Shown here in pieces: positions 26,135 through 33,826 of a stretch of DNA of 64,000 nucleotides. Both the position numbers and the translations under genes were made by a program. Source of the stretch: DATAXI01 sp963756185 (lineage in GTDB: Bacteria > Verrucomicrobiota > Verrucomicrobiia > Chthoniobacterales > Chthoniobacteraceae); contig CAVWMS010000002.1 of assembly GCA_963756185.1 (NCBI GenBank), positions 682,001 through 746,000 on the forward strand, written 5' to 3'. The notes under the pieces are model-generated. The model searched no databases. It was not told the DNA's origin and saw only the letters and a program-made list of their open reading frames with translations. Numbering within the stretch: position 1 is the stretch's first letter; every line of letters starts with the position of its first letter.

Positions 26135-26287
26135 AGGGAGCGGGTAGGGGAGCAGTTAACCGGCCAACCATAGAGGCTCTCGCCGATCCTTGCCAGCGTC
26201 TTTATTTTGCGCTCGCCACCTGCCGCCCCGGCGCCAGTTGCCACGGTTTGCTCCCATCCAGCGGCAGCAGGTAAGGGAAGCCCGGGC

Positions 26288-26605
26288 CTAACGGAAATCC
26301 AAGCCTTTTTCCCAACCCTCCCAAATCGACAGGCACTTCCTCAATTCCTCTTCCGTAAGCGCTTGCGCTCCACCATCGGGCAAACAAACTTCAAAAGTCT
26401 TGTCCTGCTTTTTGAAGAAAGACCGGGCGGCCTTATCTGATATATTTCGGATATTACGGTGACACTCGTCGCCGGTGTCGCTGGGAACCGCCTCTAACTG
26501 ATATCCGCCTGGCAAAATGTCCTCCTCGAATCTCCAAAAAATCGGGGGACTGCCCGTAATCCCGGGGTAATAGGCTCTCGCGTGCTCGCAAACTGAACCG
26601 CTGGT
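26288..26605 (-). CDS. hypothetical accessory protein, start unclear
   Basis: An open frame ends at 26288 with RSFFKKQDKTFEVCLPDGG and ALTEEELRKCLSIWEGWEKGLDF and includes EHARAYYPGITGSPPIFWRFEEDILPGGYQLEAVPSD. The only ATG in frame (26740) would lie deep inside the next gene, so either the start is an unrecognised codon near 26600 or the two genes are one protein joined by a frameshift near 26610. Composition is lower in GC than surrounding core genes. No family recognised. Confidence 0.4.
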   Translation of the reverse strand, partial: TSGSVCEHARAYYPGITGSPPIFWRFEEDILPGGYQLEAVPSDTGDECHRNIRNISDKAARSFFKKQDKTFEVCLPDGGAQALTEEELRKCLSIWEGWEKGLDFR

Positions 26606-26607
26606 TT

Positions 26608-27113
26608 CTACAGCGCAAGCGCTTCCAAATACTGATATTCCTCCACCGTATTCGGGGCTGGAATTCTCAAAACATTCGCTGGTGAAACGACCGAGATCCT
26701 TGTGGTATCTGGCAATATGAACGAGGAGTACAAGTTCCATTTCGGGAGGGTTAAGGTCTTAATTTTCTTCACCGCGTCCTGCAAGGAAAGGCCAGGAATA
26801 CAATTTACCTCTTCCTGTCCACGCTCATGTAGAAATCGCACCCTTCCATCCTCGCTGACTCTAAATCCATAATAGTTATCGTCGTGATAACACGCCACCG
26901 TTATGTCGCCCTCCTTTCCAGGGAAGGCGTCGGTCGCAGTGAAACCAGAGTCAAGCGCCGCGCTTAGTAGGATTAACGCATTCCGGACGGTCGATATTTT
27001 GAAGCGCAAGCCGGACGAATAGTGCCAGCCCGCATCCAGGGTCAAAAATCCAAAAATCTTGTCAACGGTCGGATTTCCTCCACCGCCTCGCCTGATTTAA
27101 AGAGGGCTCTCAT
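26608..27113 (-). CDS. hypothetical accessory protein, one probable frameshift
   Basis: ATG 27113 overlaps the TGA of the preceding gene (ATGA), giving MRALFKSGEAVEEIRPLTRFLDF. A T-rich run near 27045 then breaks the frame; continuing one base over gives DAGWHYSSGLRFKISTVRNALILLSAALDSGFTATD, and ends VEEYQYLEALAL at 26608. About 168 residues in all. No recognised domain. Translationally coupled to the DUF3467-like gene upstream. Confidence 0.45.
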
Positions 27114-27409
27114 TGTTTATTCTCGGTTCTTTTGGCCATCTTTTTGGCGATTTCTTCCACTGTCATGATTTCCTTGCCCATCAATTCCTCCAATTGGTGA
27201 ACTGTTGCGGCCAGAGCTCGACTGAACGATTTGCTCACCGTAAATGAACTGTTCAGGGTGACAATTGGTATGCCGTTTCGCGTGAGCGTGACCACCACGT
27301 CACCAGCCGAAAGTGCCAGACCAAAGCCATTGAAATATATTACATCAGATGCCGGCAGGAGCGAGGAAATCTCGGTCTGAATCAGAGGGGGCGTTGAGCT
27401 TTCGGACAT
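27110..27409 (-). CDS. small DUF3467-like protein
   Basis: 99 residues from ATG 27409. The core DVIYFNGFGLALSAGDVVVTLTRNGIPIVTLNSS followed by KSFSRALAATVHQLEEL recalls the DUF3467 layout (Y-x-N-G, then D-V strand, then a helix). The C-terminal helix is charged (EEIAKKMAKRTENKQ). It is the first gene of a coupled pair. Family assignment is tentative; no function can be given. Confidence 0.5.
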   Translation of the reverse strand: MSESSTPPLIQTEISSLLPASDVIYFNGFGLALSAGDVVVTLTRNGIPIVTLNSSFTVSKSFSRALAATVHQLEELMGKEIMTVEEIAKKMAKRTENKQ

Positions 27410-27573
27410 TTTTATGGATGTGGCGGAGTCACGCTCCGCTCGCATGGAAAAGCAGCCAACAAGCCAAGGCAAGACGAAATTGAGACACGGAGCATCAGGA
27501 AAGGGGCTCGAACTGGTCCCTAACGTCCCATGCGCTGAGCAAAATTTCAAATTAGGACAGCACCCCTCGGCCC

Positions 27574-28131
27574 TCAATCACCCCGCCCCGGCACCGGCGC
27601 TTCCCGCCACTGGCCGGGCTGCAGCTCGCCCAGTTCCCATTGGCCCACGCGCACGCGGATCAGGCGCAGCGTGGGATGGCCCACCGCCGCGGTCATTCGG
27701 CGCGCCTGGCGGTTGCGGCCTTCGCGCAGCGTGAGCGAAATCCAGGTGGCCGGGATGTTTTTCCGCACGCGGATGGGCGGATGCCGGTCCCACACCGCGG
27801 GATCGATCCGCGCCACTTCCGCCGGCAGGGTGAGGCCGTCATTCAACACCACGCCGGCTGCCAGGCGCTCGAGCGCGTCGTCCGCCGGGATGCCCTCGAC
27901 CTGCGCCCAATAGGTTTTCGGTTCCTTGTACGCGGGATGGGCGATGCGATGCTGGAGCCAGCCGGCGTTGGTTAGCAGCACCAGCCCCTCGCTGTCGTAA
28001 TCGAGCCGGCCCGCCGGGTAGACCTCCTTGATCGGGACGAAATCGGCCAGCGTCCGCTTGCTCCCCGTCTCGTCGGTAAACTGGCAGAGGACGTTGAACG
28101 GTTTGTTGAGCAGGATCAGGCGCTCGCCCAT
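27574..28131 (-). CDS. pseudouridine synthase, RsuA/RluE family
   Basis: 185 residues from ATG 28131 (MGERLILLNKPFNVLCQFTD). The catalytic Asp lies in YPAGRLDYDSEGLVLLTNAG. Further motifs: KTYWAQVEGIP and LREGRNRQARRMTAAVGHPTLRLIRVRVG, typical of the RsuA/RluB/E/F family. There is no N-terminal S4 domain, matching RluE, which modifies a single uridine in 23S rRNA. Its start is 1 base from the atpC stop, so the two are co-transcribed. Confidence 0.88.
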   Translation of the reverse strand: MGERLILLNKPFNVLCQFTDETGSKRTLADFVPIKEVYPAGRLDYDSEGLVLLTNAGWLQHRIAHPAYKEPKTYWAQVEGIPADDALERLAAGVVLNDGLTLPAEVARIDPAVWDRHPPIRVRKNIPATWISLTLREGRNRQARRMTAAVGHPTLRLIRVRVGQWELGELQPGQWREAPVPGRGD

Positions 28132-28132
28132 G

Positions 28133-28597
28133 TCACTGGTGCGGCGCCGGGCCGCGGCGCTGGGCCGAATCCTTGCGCCGCAGCGAGATTTGGATCCGTA
28201 CCAGCGACTCGCGCAGCGCCAGCTCAGCCGCACTGCGTTCGTCATCGGAAAGGTTCGCCGCTTCGGCAAGCGCGGATTCCGCGCGGCGTTTCGCCTCTTC
28301 GGCCTGATCCAGCGCGATGCCCTCGGAGTCCTCCGCCATGTCGCTGAAAACCGTCACCGATTCGCCGTCGATTTCCGCAAATCCCTCGCCCATGGCAAAA
28401 CTCTGCTCGACCCCCATCGGCTCGCGCACGCGCATTTCGCCCGGCTCGAGCAACACCACAATGGCGGCGTGGCCGCGCAGCACTTCGATTTCACCCAGCG
28501 AGGTTTGGAGCGCCACGGAAACAGCGGGCGCCTCCAGAACGCTGCCCGCGGGCGTCACCACCCGCAGCATCAGCGTCTCTTTATCAGGAATTGGCAT
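28133..28597 (-). CDS. atpC: ATP synthase epsilon subunit, orphan
   Basis: About 154 residues. MLRVVTPAGSVLEAPAVSVALQTSLGEIEVLRGHAAIVVLLEPGEMRV is the N-terminal beta-sandwich of F1 epsilon, and SVTVFSDMAEDSEGIALDQAEEAKRRAESAL the helical hairpin. The start is ATG 28597 or 28612. Epsilon couples and inhibits F1 rotation. No other atp gene is within the window: the flanking gene upstream runs the other way. The gene is therefore detached from the usual atpIBEFHAGDC order or belongs to a second ATPase. Confidence 0.88.
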   Translation of the reverse strand: MPIPDKETLMLRVVTPAGSVLEAPAVSVALQTSLGEIEVLRGHAAIVVLLEPGEMRVREPMGVEQSFAMGEGFAEIDGESVTVFSDMAEDSEGIALDQAEEAKRRAESALAEAANLSDDERSAAELALRESLVRIQISLRRKDSAQRRGPAPHQ

Positions 28598-28770
28598 GTG
28601 CGATTGCGGCATCCGTAATGCATTTCCGCGCCGCGAACGAGAAATTAACGGCAGGCGGCCCGCGCGGTAGGGAAGGTTTGCCAAATGCCAGCCTGAAATT
28701 GGCGAACAACGGAAATGCCGTCCGCCATCAGGCATCCTTTTCGGGGCCGAGGAACGAAATCAGTGGCGGA

Positions 28771-29127
28771 ATGCATACCATCAACGCGCCTGTCGATAAC
28801 GTGCTGTGGGTAAAGGTCAGCGGAAAACTGAGCCGGGAAGAATATGCGGAACTGGTCCCGAGTTGGGAACAAATGATCGCGCGCCACGGCAAGCTGCGTC
28901 TCCTTTTCGAGATGGAGCCGGGCTTCACGGGATGGGAGCCCGGCGCCGCCTGGGACGACGTGAAATTCTCGGTGGCGCACCGCAACGAACTCGAGCGCGT
29001 CGCGCTCGTGGGCGGCAAAAAATGGGAGGAATGGGTAACCAGGCTCGGCGCGCTGCTGGTCAATGCCCAGGTGCGTTTCTTCGACTCCGCGCATGCCGAG
29101 GACGCGCTGAAATGGTTGCAGGAGTGA
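28771..29127 (+). CDS. SpoIIAA-like/STAS-fold protein
   Basis: 118 residues from ATG 28771. DNVLWVKVSGKLSREEYAELVPSWEQMIARHGKLRLLFEME followed by FTGWEPGAAWDDVKFSVAHRNELERVALVGGKKWEEW matches the SpoIIAA-like (DUF3478) family of STAS-fold proteins, which bind lipid-like ligands. Catalytic residues are not expected. Divergent from atpC and otherwise isolated. Confidence 0.8.
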   Translation: MHTINAPVDNVLWVKVSGKLSREEYAELVPSWEQMIARHGKLRLLFEMEPGFTGWEPGAAWDDVKFSVAHRNELERVALVGGKKWEEWVTRLGALLVNAQVRFFDSAHAEDALKWLQE

Positions 29128-29234
29128 CGGCGCGGTCAGCCTGAAATTTTCACAATCCGACGTGAAATTTCGGTGTTGGTGCCGATTCGCTTTGAGAATT
29201 AAGAAAAAGAGCGTCCTCCCCGCGAGGATATTGT

Positions 29235-29525
29235 CTATAAGAACAGGCGGAACGGAACCTCAGCCCCCGGAGGATTTGCCTCAATCCGGTCCGCATAGTC
29301 TTGAGGGAGTGAGTAGCGGACAACCTGACGCTCTGCCAAATGCCGCCCTGGAAGATCAAGGGCAATGTGAATCGAAAGGAGCCCGGCAGGAGTGTCTAAC
29401 ACCGAGAACTCTCCAATACCTTCAGTCCATTCCCCGGCGTCAGCATTCACCGGGAACCGAAACTCCACCAGCCTCCCGTTGAGATCATCCTTCGGCCATT
29501 TGGACTTCACGAAGAAATTATCCAT
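29235..29525 (-). CDS. hypothetical accessory protein
   Basis: 96 residues (MDNFFVKSKWPKDDLNGRLVEFRFPVNADAGEW...), predominantly beta with many charged residues. No signal peptide or membrane helix and no family recognised. It follows the coiled-coil protein gene at 29554 by 28 bases on the same strand, so the two may form a unit. Confidence 0.5.
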   Translation of the reverse strand: MDNFFVKSKWPKDDLNGRLVEFRFPVNADAGEWTEGIGEFSVLDTPAGLLSIHIALDLPGRHLAERQVVRYSLPQDYADRIEANPPGAEVPFRLFL

Positions 29526-29553
29526 GCCTTTACCCTTCCATGCGCTATCTCAG

Positions 29554-30207
29554 TTAGTCCCGAATATGCCCGTTAGCTCTAGCCCATTTCTCACCCTCGT
29601 GAGTCGCCTTCCACCGATATTGGGCCGGATGCGAATATTGAATCATCTCATCGATGGCAAAACCTCGCTCGTGCAATTCCTTCAAATGGAAAGGAACGGA
29701 TTTAGAGCTTACGCCAGCGCCTCCCGCAATCACCGCTTCGGACAGTTTATTCTGAGGGCCTTGGGCGATCAAGTAAACGAGAAGCTTAATTTGGTCTTCT
29801 GCGATGCCCTTGGATTGCGGCTGTTGCACTTGCTTAACCCGGTCAAGCTCGCGCCGGAGGTTTTCTATTTGCTCCTTTTGGTTGGCCTCTTTTATCTCCC
29901 ATTGTCTTTTTGCCTGCGTAAAACGCCCGAGTTCTACCCGGAGTTCTTCGGCGATTTGCTGCTGTTCCTGAAACTTAGCCTGGAGGCGCTTAAACTCCGC
30001 AGTCGTATTTTCAAGGGCCGTTTGAAGTCTCTCTATCTCCGTCTTTGCCTTCTTAATGGTGCTCTTTTGATTTTTCGCCTTCGCGTCACGCTCAAGTGCC
30101 GCAAATTGATCGCGGTATGGACCGGCAAAACCACGCAATTCGGCAGGCTTTTTGCCAGAGCTAATCATCCCGTCCAAACGGTCGAAAAAGTCGTCAGTGA
30201 GGCTCAT
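29554..30207 (-). CDS. coiled-coil protein with C-terminal winged-helix-like domain
   Basis: 217 residues from ATG 30207 (MSLTDDFFDRLDGMISSGKKPAELRGF). Residues about 50-130 are a long coiled coil (IKKAKTEIERLQTALENTTAEFKRLQAKFQEQQQ). The C-terminal part has LLVYLIAQGPQNKLSEAVIAGGAGVSSKSVPFHLKELHERGF, which fits a winged helix that could bind DNA. This is an accessory gene next to an IS3 element; a regulatory or structural role is an inference. Confidence 0.55.
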   Translation of the reverse strand: MSLTDDFFDRLDGMISSGKKPAELRGFAGPYRDQFAALERDAKAKNQKSTIKKAKTEIERLQTALENTTAEFKRLQAKFQEQQQIAEELRVELGRFTQAKRQWEIKEANQKEQIENLRRELDRVKQVQQPQSKGIAEDQIKLLVYLIAQGPQNKLSEAVIAGGAGVSSKSVPFHLKELHERGFAIDEMIQYSHPAQYRWKATHEGEKWARANGHIRD

Positions 30208-30398
30208 ACGGTTGCCAGTTGCGAAGTGAAAGGAAACCCAAAACAGCGAGACGTGGCAAACCAAAACCGAAGTCCGTCCGCAAAGGCGGTCCTAGAGGCG
30301 ACCGAATCCGAGTTCGAAAAGGCCGGGCTCCAGCTGACGAAATGGGCTCGCTGAGGTGCGCGAAATTTCTGGACCACAAAATAAGGGAATAAGCGATA

Positions 30399-30716
30399 AT
30401 GGAACCAGTGACCAGAAAGCGATACACAGCAGAATTCAAAGCCCAGGCCGTCGAACTTGTAGGAATGGGAAAACCGGTGTCGGAGGTGGCCGAAGACCTC
30501 GAGATCGGCACGAATGTCCTCTACCGTTGGGTGCGTGATGGGGGGCAACCTGCGCTGCTCGGGAGCGGAGGGGGCCGAGCCGTAGGCGAGGAACCCGCAG
30601 CGGACGAGCTGCGCAGGTTGCGGCGCGAAAATGCCAACCTCAAACTGGAGAACGACATTTTAAAAAAGGCTGCCGTCATCCTCGGCACCAAACCCCAGTT
30701 GTGTGCCGGGCGATGA
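30399..30716 (+). CDS. IS3 family transposase OrfA
   Basis: 105 residues. RKRYTAEFKAQAVELVGMGKPVSEVAEDLEIGTNVLYRW is the IS3 helix-turn-helix, followed by a leucine-zipper-like helix (DELRRLRRENANLKLENDILKKAAVILG). OrfA binds the terminal repeats. The heptamer A AAA AAG at 30662-30668, coding LKK, allows a -1 slip into the OrfB frame, which is open through to the OrfB start with no stop, giving the OrfAB transposase fusion. Confidence 0.93.
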   Translation: MEPVTRKRYTAEFKAQAVELVGMGKPVSEVAEDLEIGTNVLYRWVRDGGQPALLGSGGGRAVGEEPAADELRRLRRENANLKLENDILKKAAVILGTKPQLCAGR

Positions 30717-31564
30717 TCCAAAGCGTTGCTCAGAAAACCGGCGGCAGTATCCGCAAGGTCTGTGTGGTGCTGGGGGAAGCCCGCAGCAGCTTCTATCACG
30801 CCGCTACACCCACCGCGACCCAAGTGGCTGATGCCGGGCTCGGCGACCTGATTGAAGCCGTTTTCCGGCGCCACCGGAGGCGTTACGGGTACCGCCGTCT
30901 GGCTCAGGAACTCTCTGACCGGGGCGTGAGTTGCGCCCCAGCCAGAATCCGGCGAATCATGGCCCAGAGAGCCCTGCACGCCATCCAGCCCAAGACCTTC
31001 ATCCCAAAAACCAGCGACGGCCGAGCCGACAAGCCCTCTCCAAATCTGATCTCCGACATGCCCCTGCCAAGTACTCCGGACCGCGCCTGGGCTGGCGACA
31101 TCACCTTCATCCCGACCAGCGCCGGATGGCTCTATCTCGCCGTCGTCATTGATCTGTGCTCACGCCGCGTGGTCGGCTGGAGTCTCGCCAACCACATGCG
31201 CTCTGACCTGGTTCTCGACGCACTTCTCCAAGCCCTCAAAACCCGCCCCGCCAACGGCGTCATCTTCCACAGTGACCGCGGCAGCCAATATGGGAGCACC
31301 CCATTCCGCAACGCCCTGGCTGAAGCCGGTCTGCGCCAAAGCATGTCCGCCAGGGCCAATCCCTACGACAACGCCTGGACCGAGTCCTTCATCGGCACCC
31401 TCAAGCTCGAAATGCTTCAAGATGGGTGCTTCGAGAACGCCGGCGATGCCCGGACCGAAATCTTCGAATACATCGAAGGTTACTACAATACCCACCGCAA
31501 ACACTCGGCCATCGGATATAAAACCCCGAGCCAGTTCGAAGCCCAGATCCACTCAGCAAACTAA
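30701..31564 (+). CDS. IS3 family transposase OrfB (DDE integrase core)
   Basis: 287 residues. HTH_21-type N-terminus (GVSCAPARIRRIMAQRAL), then the rve integrase core: RAWAGDITFIPTSAGWLYLAVVIDLCSRRVVGW (first Asp), IFHSDRGSQYGS (second Asp), NPYDNAWTESFIGTLKLEML (Glu). All DDE positions are retained. It is expressed mainly as an OrfAB fusion through the -1 slip; an internal ATG at 30713 may also be used. Confidence 0.95.
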   Translation: MCRAMIQSVAQKTGGSIRKVCVVLGEARSSFYHAATPTATQVADAGLGDLIEAVFRRHRRRYGYRRLAQELSDRGVSCAPARIRRIMAQRALHAIQPKTFIPKTSDGRADKPSPNLISDMPLPSTPDRAWAGDITFIPTSAGWLYLAVVIDLCSRRVVGWSLANHMRSDLVLDALLQALKTRPANGVIFHSDRGSQYGSTPFRNALAEAGLRQSMSARANPYDNAWTESFIGTLKLEMLQDGCFENAGDARTEIFEYIEGYYNTHRKHSAIGYKTPSQFEAQIHSAN

Positions 31565-31598
31565 ACTACAAAACGGTCCAAAAATCAGTTGCACCTCA

Positions 31599-31784
31599 CG
31601 CAAAACCCTTCTGGAAGCCGCCTAGCGACCGCCTCTGCCCTTTGCCTGTGCCTTGGGGTCCGCCCTTGGCGATGGCCAGGGCAACGACATCCTGGGCGCT
31701 CTTAACGCCCGCCCCTGCGGCCTTCTCCGCGTGGTCGCGCTCGCGCTTGAATCGAAGTTGTTTTGGTCGTCCCACAGCCGGGAA
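31599..31784. other. short stretch after the IS element with fragmentary frames
   Basis: Joining the DNA on both sides of the IS and keeping one CGC copy gives an open plus-strand frame from GTG 30226 (SPSAKAVLEATESEFEKAG...) ending RKTLLEAA at TAG 31625. On the minus strand a frame without ATG reads SAQDVVALAIAKGGPQGTGKG. Neither matches a known family. No reliable gene is called here. Confidence 0.3.
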
Positions 31785-32672
31785 TTACGACTTCGGCCCA
31801 AATAGATCAATGGATTCATTTTCATTCACGCTCACCTGTTTTTCTTCGTCGCCAGTTCTGAATTTAATTGAGAGCTGTTTGCCCATGCCGAAAATGGGGT
31901 CCTTAACTCCAAGGATTCCTGTTTTCGCCCATACCCTACCGGCGTTCGATCTGACTTGGTTTCTAACATTTTCAGTTACATCTATCCATGACATTTCCGC
32001 ACCATATCGAGCTTCAAGAATATTCAACTTGGGCGATTCATGCAATTCCGCAGCGATTCCCTTAGAGAATTTCTTGGTTTCTTCGTCGGGAATTAAATCG
32101 CGACGCCATTTTGGATTTGGAATCCGATACTTTTGCCCATCGATCCGAGTGCCATCTTCCAGCTCCACCCGAAGCCATAATTTATTCACGCGATTGTTAC
32201 GGAACTTTTCGGGCAACTGGTTATAATCGATGAATGCATTGATGCTGTACAGGAAGGAAATCTCGATGCTTGATTCCCCTGGCATTACGTGAGGGAATGA
32301 ATCAAATCTAACTCGCTTATAGACTTTATCCGCCCGCTCAATCCCGTCGTCCGTCCCAAGCAGTAAATTTGCCACCAGCAGACGCTTGTCTTTCTGATAG
32401 TGATTCGTGATCTTGAAACGTATTATCGAACCAGTATTTAGTGTTACGAATGTGATTGCAAGGCGTTCTCGATGCCATCGATGCATCAGCAGCATCACAA
32501 ATAAACAGGCGGCCATGAACGCAGCCGCGTGATGAGGAGTATTCAGAAATTCAGCGGTTTCTTTCACGGTTTCCGGCATCCAGCGAATGGACTGAATTTC
32601 CTCCAAGCAAAGCCAAAGCAACCCAAATATCGCAGACAGGGCCAAAATGAAGCTGGCAATGAAGCGCCGCAT
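31785..32672 (-). CDS. hypothetical protein with two N-terminal membrane helices
   Basis: 295 residues. Membrane segments FIASFILALSAIFGLLWLCL and AAFMAACLFVMLLMHRW are followed by a beta-rich soluble region (LAITFVTLNTGSIIRFKITNHYQKDKRLLVANLLLG...). The soluble part would face the cytoplasm if the termini are inside. Base composition is lower in GC than core genes, fitting the accessory region. No family recognised; next to the IS3 element. Confidence 0.55.
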   Translation of the reverse strand: MRRFIASFILALSAIFGLLWLCLEEIQSIRWMPETVKETAEFLNTPHHAAAFMAACLFVMLLMHRWHRERLAITFVTLNTGSIIRFKITNHYQKDKRLLVANLLLGTDDGIERADKVYKRVRFDSFPHVMPGESSIEISFLYSINAFIDYNQLPEKFRNNRVNKLWLRVELEDGTRIDGQKYRIPNPKWRRDLIPDEETKKFSKGIAAELHESPKLNILEARYGAEMSWIDVTENVRNQVRSNAGRVWAKTGILGVKDPIFGMGKQLSIKFRTGDEEKQVSVNENESIDLFGPKS

Positions 32673-33381
32673 TCTTCCCTGTCTATTCGAGTCTGGCCCC
32701 TCCGGTCACGCCCATACTCCCGGAATTTATCGAAACGGACCATTTCGCCCCTCAAACCGCCCCCGGCCCTCGATTTTAGAAAACGTGGCGCGAAACCAAA
32801 GTTATCCTGAGGAGGGGGTGCGCCGCCGCCGGAAATTCGCTTCCTTTTTCAGCGGATGATTGAGCTTCGCTGGCCCTAGTACAATTAAGCCCCGGGAAAA
32901 CCATCTGTCATGCTCCTCGCGAACGCACGAGCTCGCCGTGAGCGTTCTCCGCCGCGAGCTGAAGACGCTCGGGATTCTGGATTTGGTCAGAACCTCTATT
33001 ATCCAAATGATCTCGACGAGTGTCCCTTCCGCTTCCACCCCGCTGTTTATCGGGGAGAATGAGGTTCGCGCGACCTCCGCGCGCGCCAAGTTTCTAGCCT
33101 CAACTCCATCGGCCCTTTGCGACGAATCATCGACTCGCCCGAATGGCGCTAGGATAAGCCCGAATTTGGATATTGTGATGAATGGTGGGCACGGCGCCCC
33201 GGAAGGACCGATCTGCCGATCGGCATCCACTCCATTTCCTCGAATATCTCAGGGCAAGCTCAGCGCGGCCTTGGGGCGTTCACGGGGCCTAAAACCCCCT
33301 TAGCTTAGCGTCATTCTCGCCTGACCCCATTTCTCATGAGTTGCCCCAGTTCCCTCATTCTCCGTCGAAAAATGGCCAATT
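32673..33381. other. 709-bp stretch with no confident gene; possible decayed ORF
   Basis: Open frames exist on both strands but none has convincing composition. One plus frame from ATG 32910 reads MLLANARARRERSPPR, GFGQNLYYPNDLDECPFRFHPAVYRGE and stops at 33062; the same frame continues after the stop with SIGPLRRIIDSPEWR and, after another stop, KPEFGYCDEWWARRPGRTDLPIGIHS. This looks like a decayed gene with nonsense codons. The rest shows nothing recognisable. Confidence 0.25.
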
Positions 33382-33822
33382 TCAGCAGGCTTTGCAATAT
33401 TGCCTCACCAGATGCTTATGACCGGGTCCTCCCTGGTACACCCGGCCCCTTGGACTCTTGATCAAATTTTCATTTGTAAAATCCGCGTGCAGCGCAACAT
33501 CCAGCGAATAAAGCAACCGACTTCCGCTTACTCTAGCAAGCGCAATGATATGGGGATCATCTGAAACGAGCTGTCCGGAGGCTTCCAATGCAGCCGTTTC
33601 CTTATCGACCTGAGCGTCCGGAATAGCCCGCGCCCTGCCTGCACGGTCTAAAGCCAGAACTATCCGACGAGCTTTCTCAATCCTTGTGTATTCCAGGCGC
33701 AGGTGACCACCGTATACGACACAGCATCCCTTCCCGAATACCGCGCCTCTCAGATCAGCGCACCGGACGTCCCCGTTACAAAAGAAATTCACCGCGACAT
33801 TGGTGTCAACTATTAAGCACAT
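33382..33822 (-). CDS. PIN-domain nuclease
   Basis: 146 residues. MCLIVDTNVAVNFF places the first metal-binding Asp at residue 6; HLRLEYTRI a Glu at 44; GQLVSDDPHIIALARVSG Asp88/89; LYSLDVALHADF Asp at 108 and 114. This is the D-E-D-D arrangement of PIN ribonucleases such as VapC. The gene begins 4 bases after the ATPase stop, so it is translationally coupled to it, rather than paired with a VapB-like antitoxin. RNA cleavage under control of the ATPase is the natural inference. Confidence 0.8.
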   Translation of the reverse strand: MCLIVDTNVAVNFFCNGDVRCADLRGAVFGKGCCVVYGGHLRLEYTRIEKARRIVLALDRAGRARAIPDAQVDKETAALEASGQLVSDDPHIIALARVSGSRLLYSLDVALHADFTNENLIKSPRGRVYQGGPGHKHLVRQYCKAC

Positions 33823-33826
33823 AGGT

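Larger units (their letters stand above)
30352..31598 (+). mobile_element. complete IS3-family insertion sequence (1247 bp)
   Basis: The left end TGAGGTGCGCGAAATTTCTG (30352) pairs with the reverse complement of the right end (TGAGGTGCAACTGATTTTTG, from 31598), giving imperfect inverted repeats with TG...CA termini. Flanking CGC at 30349-30351 and 31599-31601 forms a 3-bp target duplication, typical of IS3. The element has two overlapping transposase frames and a slippery A AAA AAG at 30662-30668 for -1 frameshifting. Both frames are intact, so it looks recently active. Confidence 0.93.

Noticed and set aside
26202..26290. Minus-strand peptide FPYLLPLDGSKPWQLAPGRQ after the accessory gene
   Set aside because: It looks protein-like but has no start codon of its own and lies out of frame with the preceding gene. 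It may be a remnant C-terminus; too short to call.
30656..30720. Frame break between the two IS3 transposase genes as a sequencing error
   Set aside because: The overlap with an A AAA AAG heptamer is the normal -1 programmed frameshift of this family.
32802..33303. Two overlapping open frames (about 145 codons each) on opposite strands
   Set aside because: Both show atypical composition, lack a Shine-Dalgarno sequence and carry no recognisable domain; listed only as an uncertain region.
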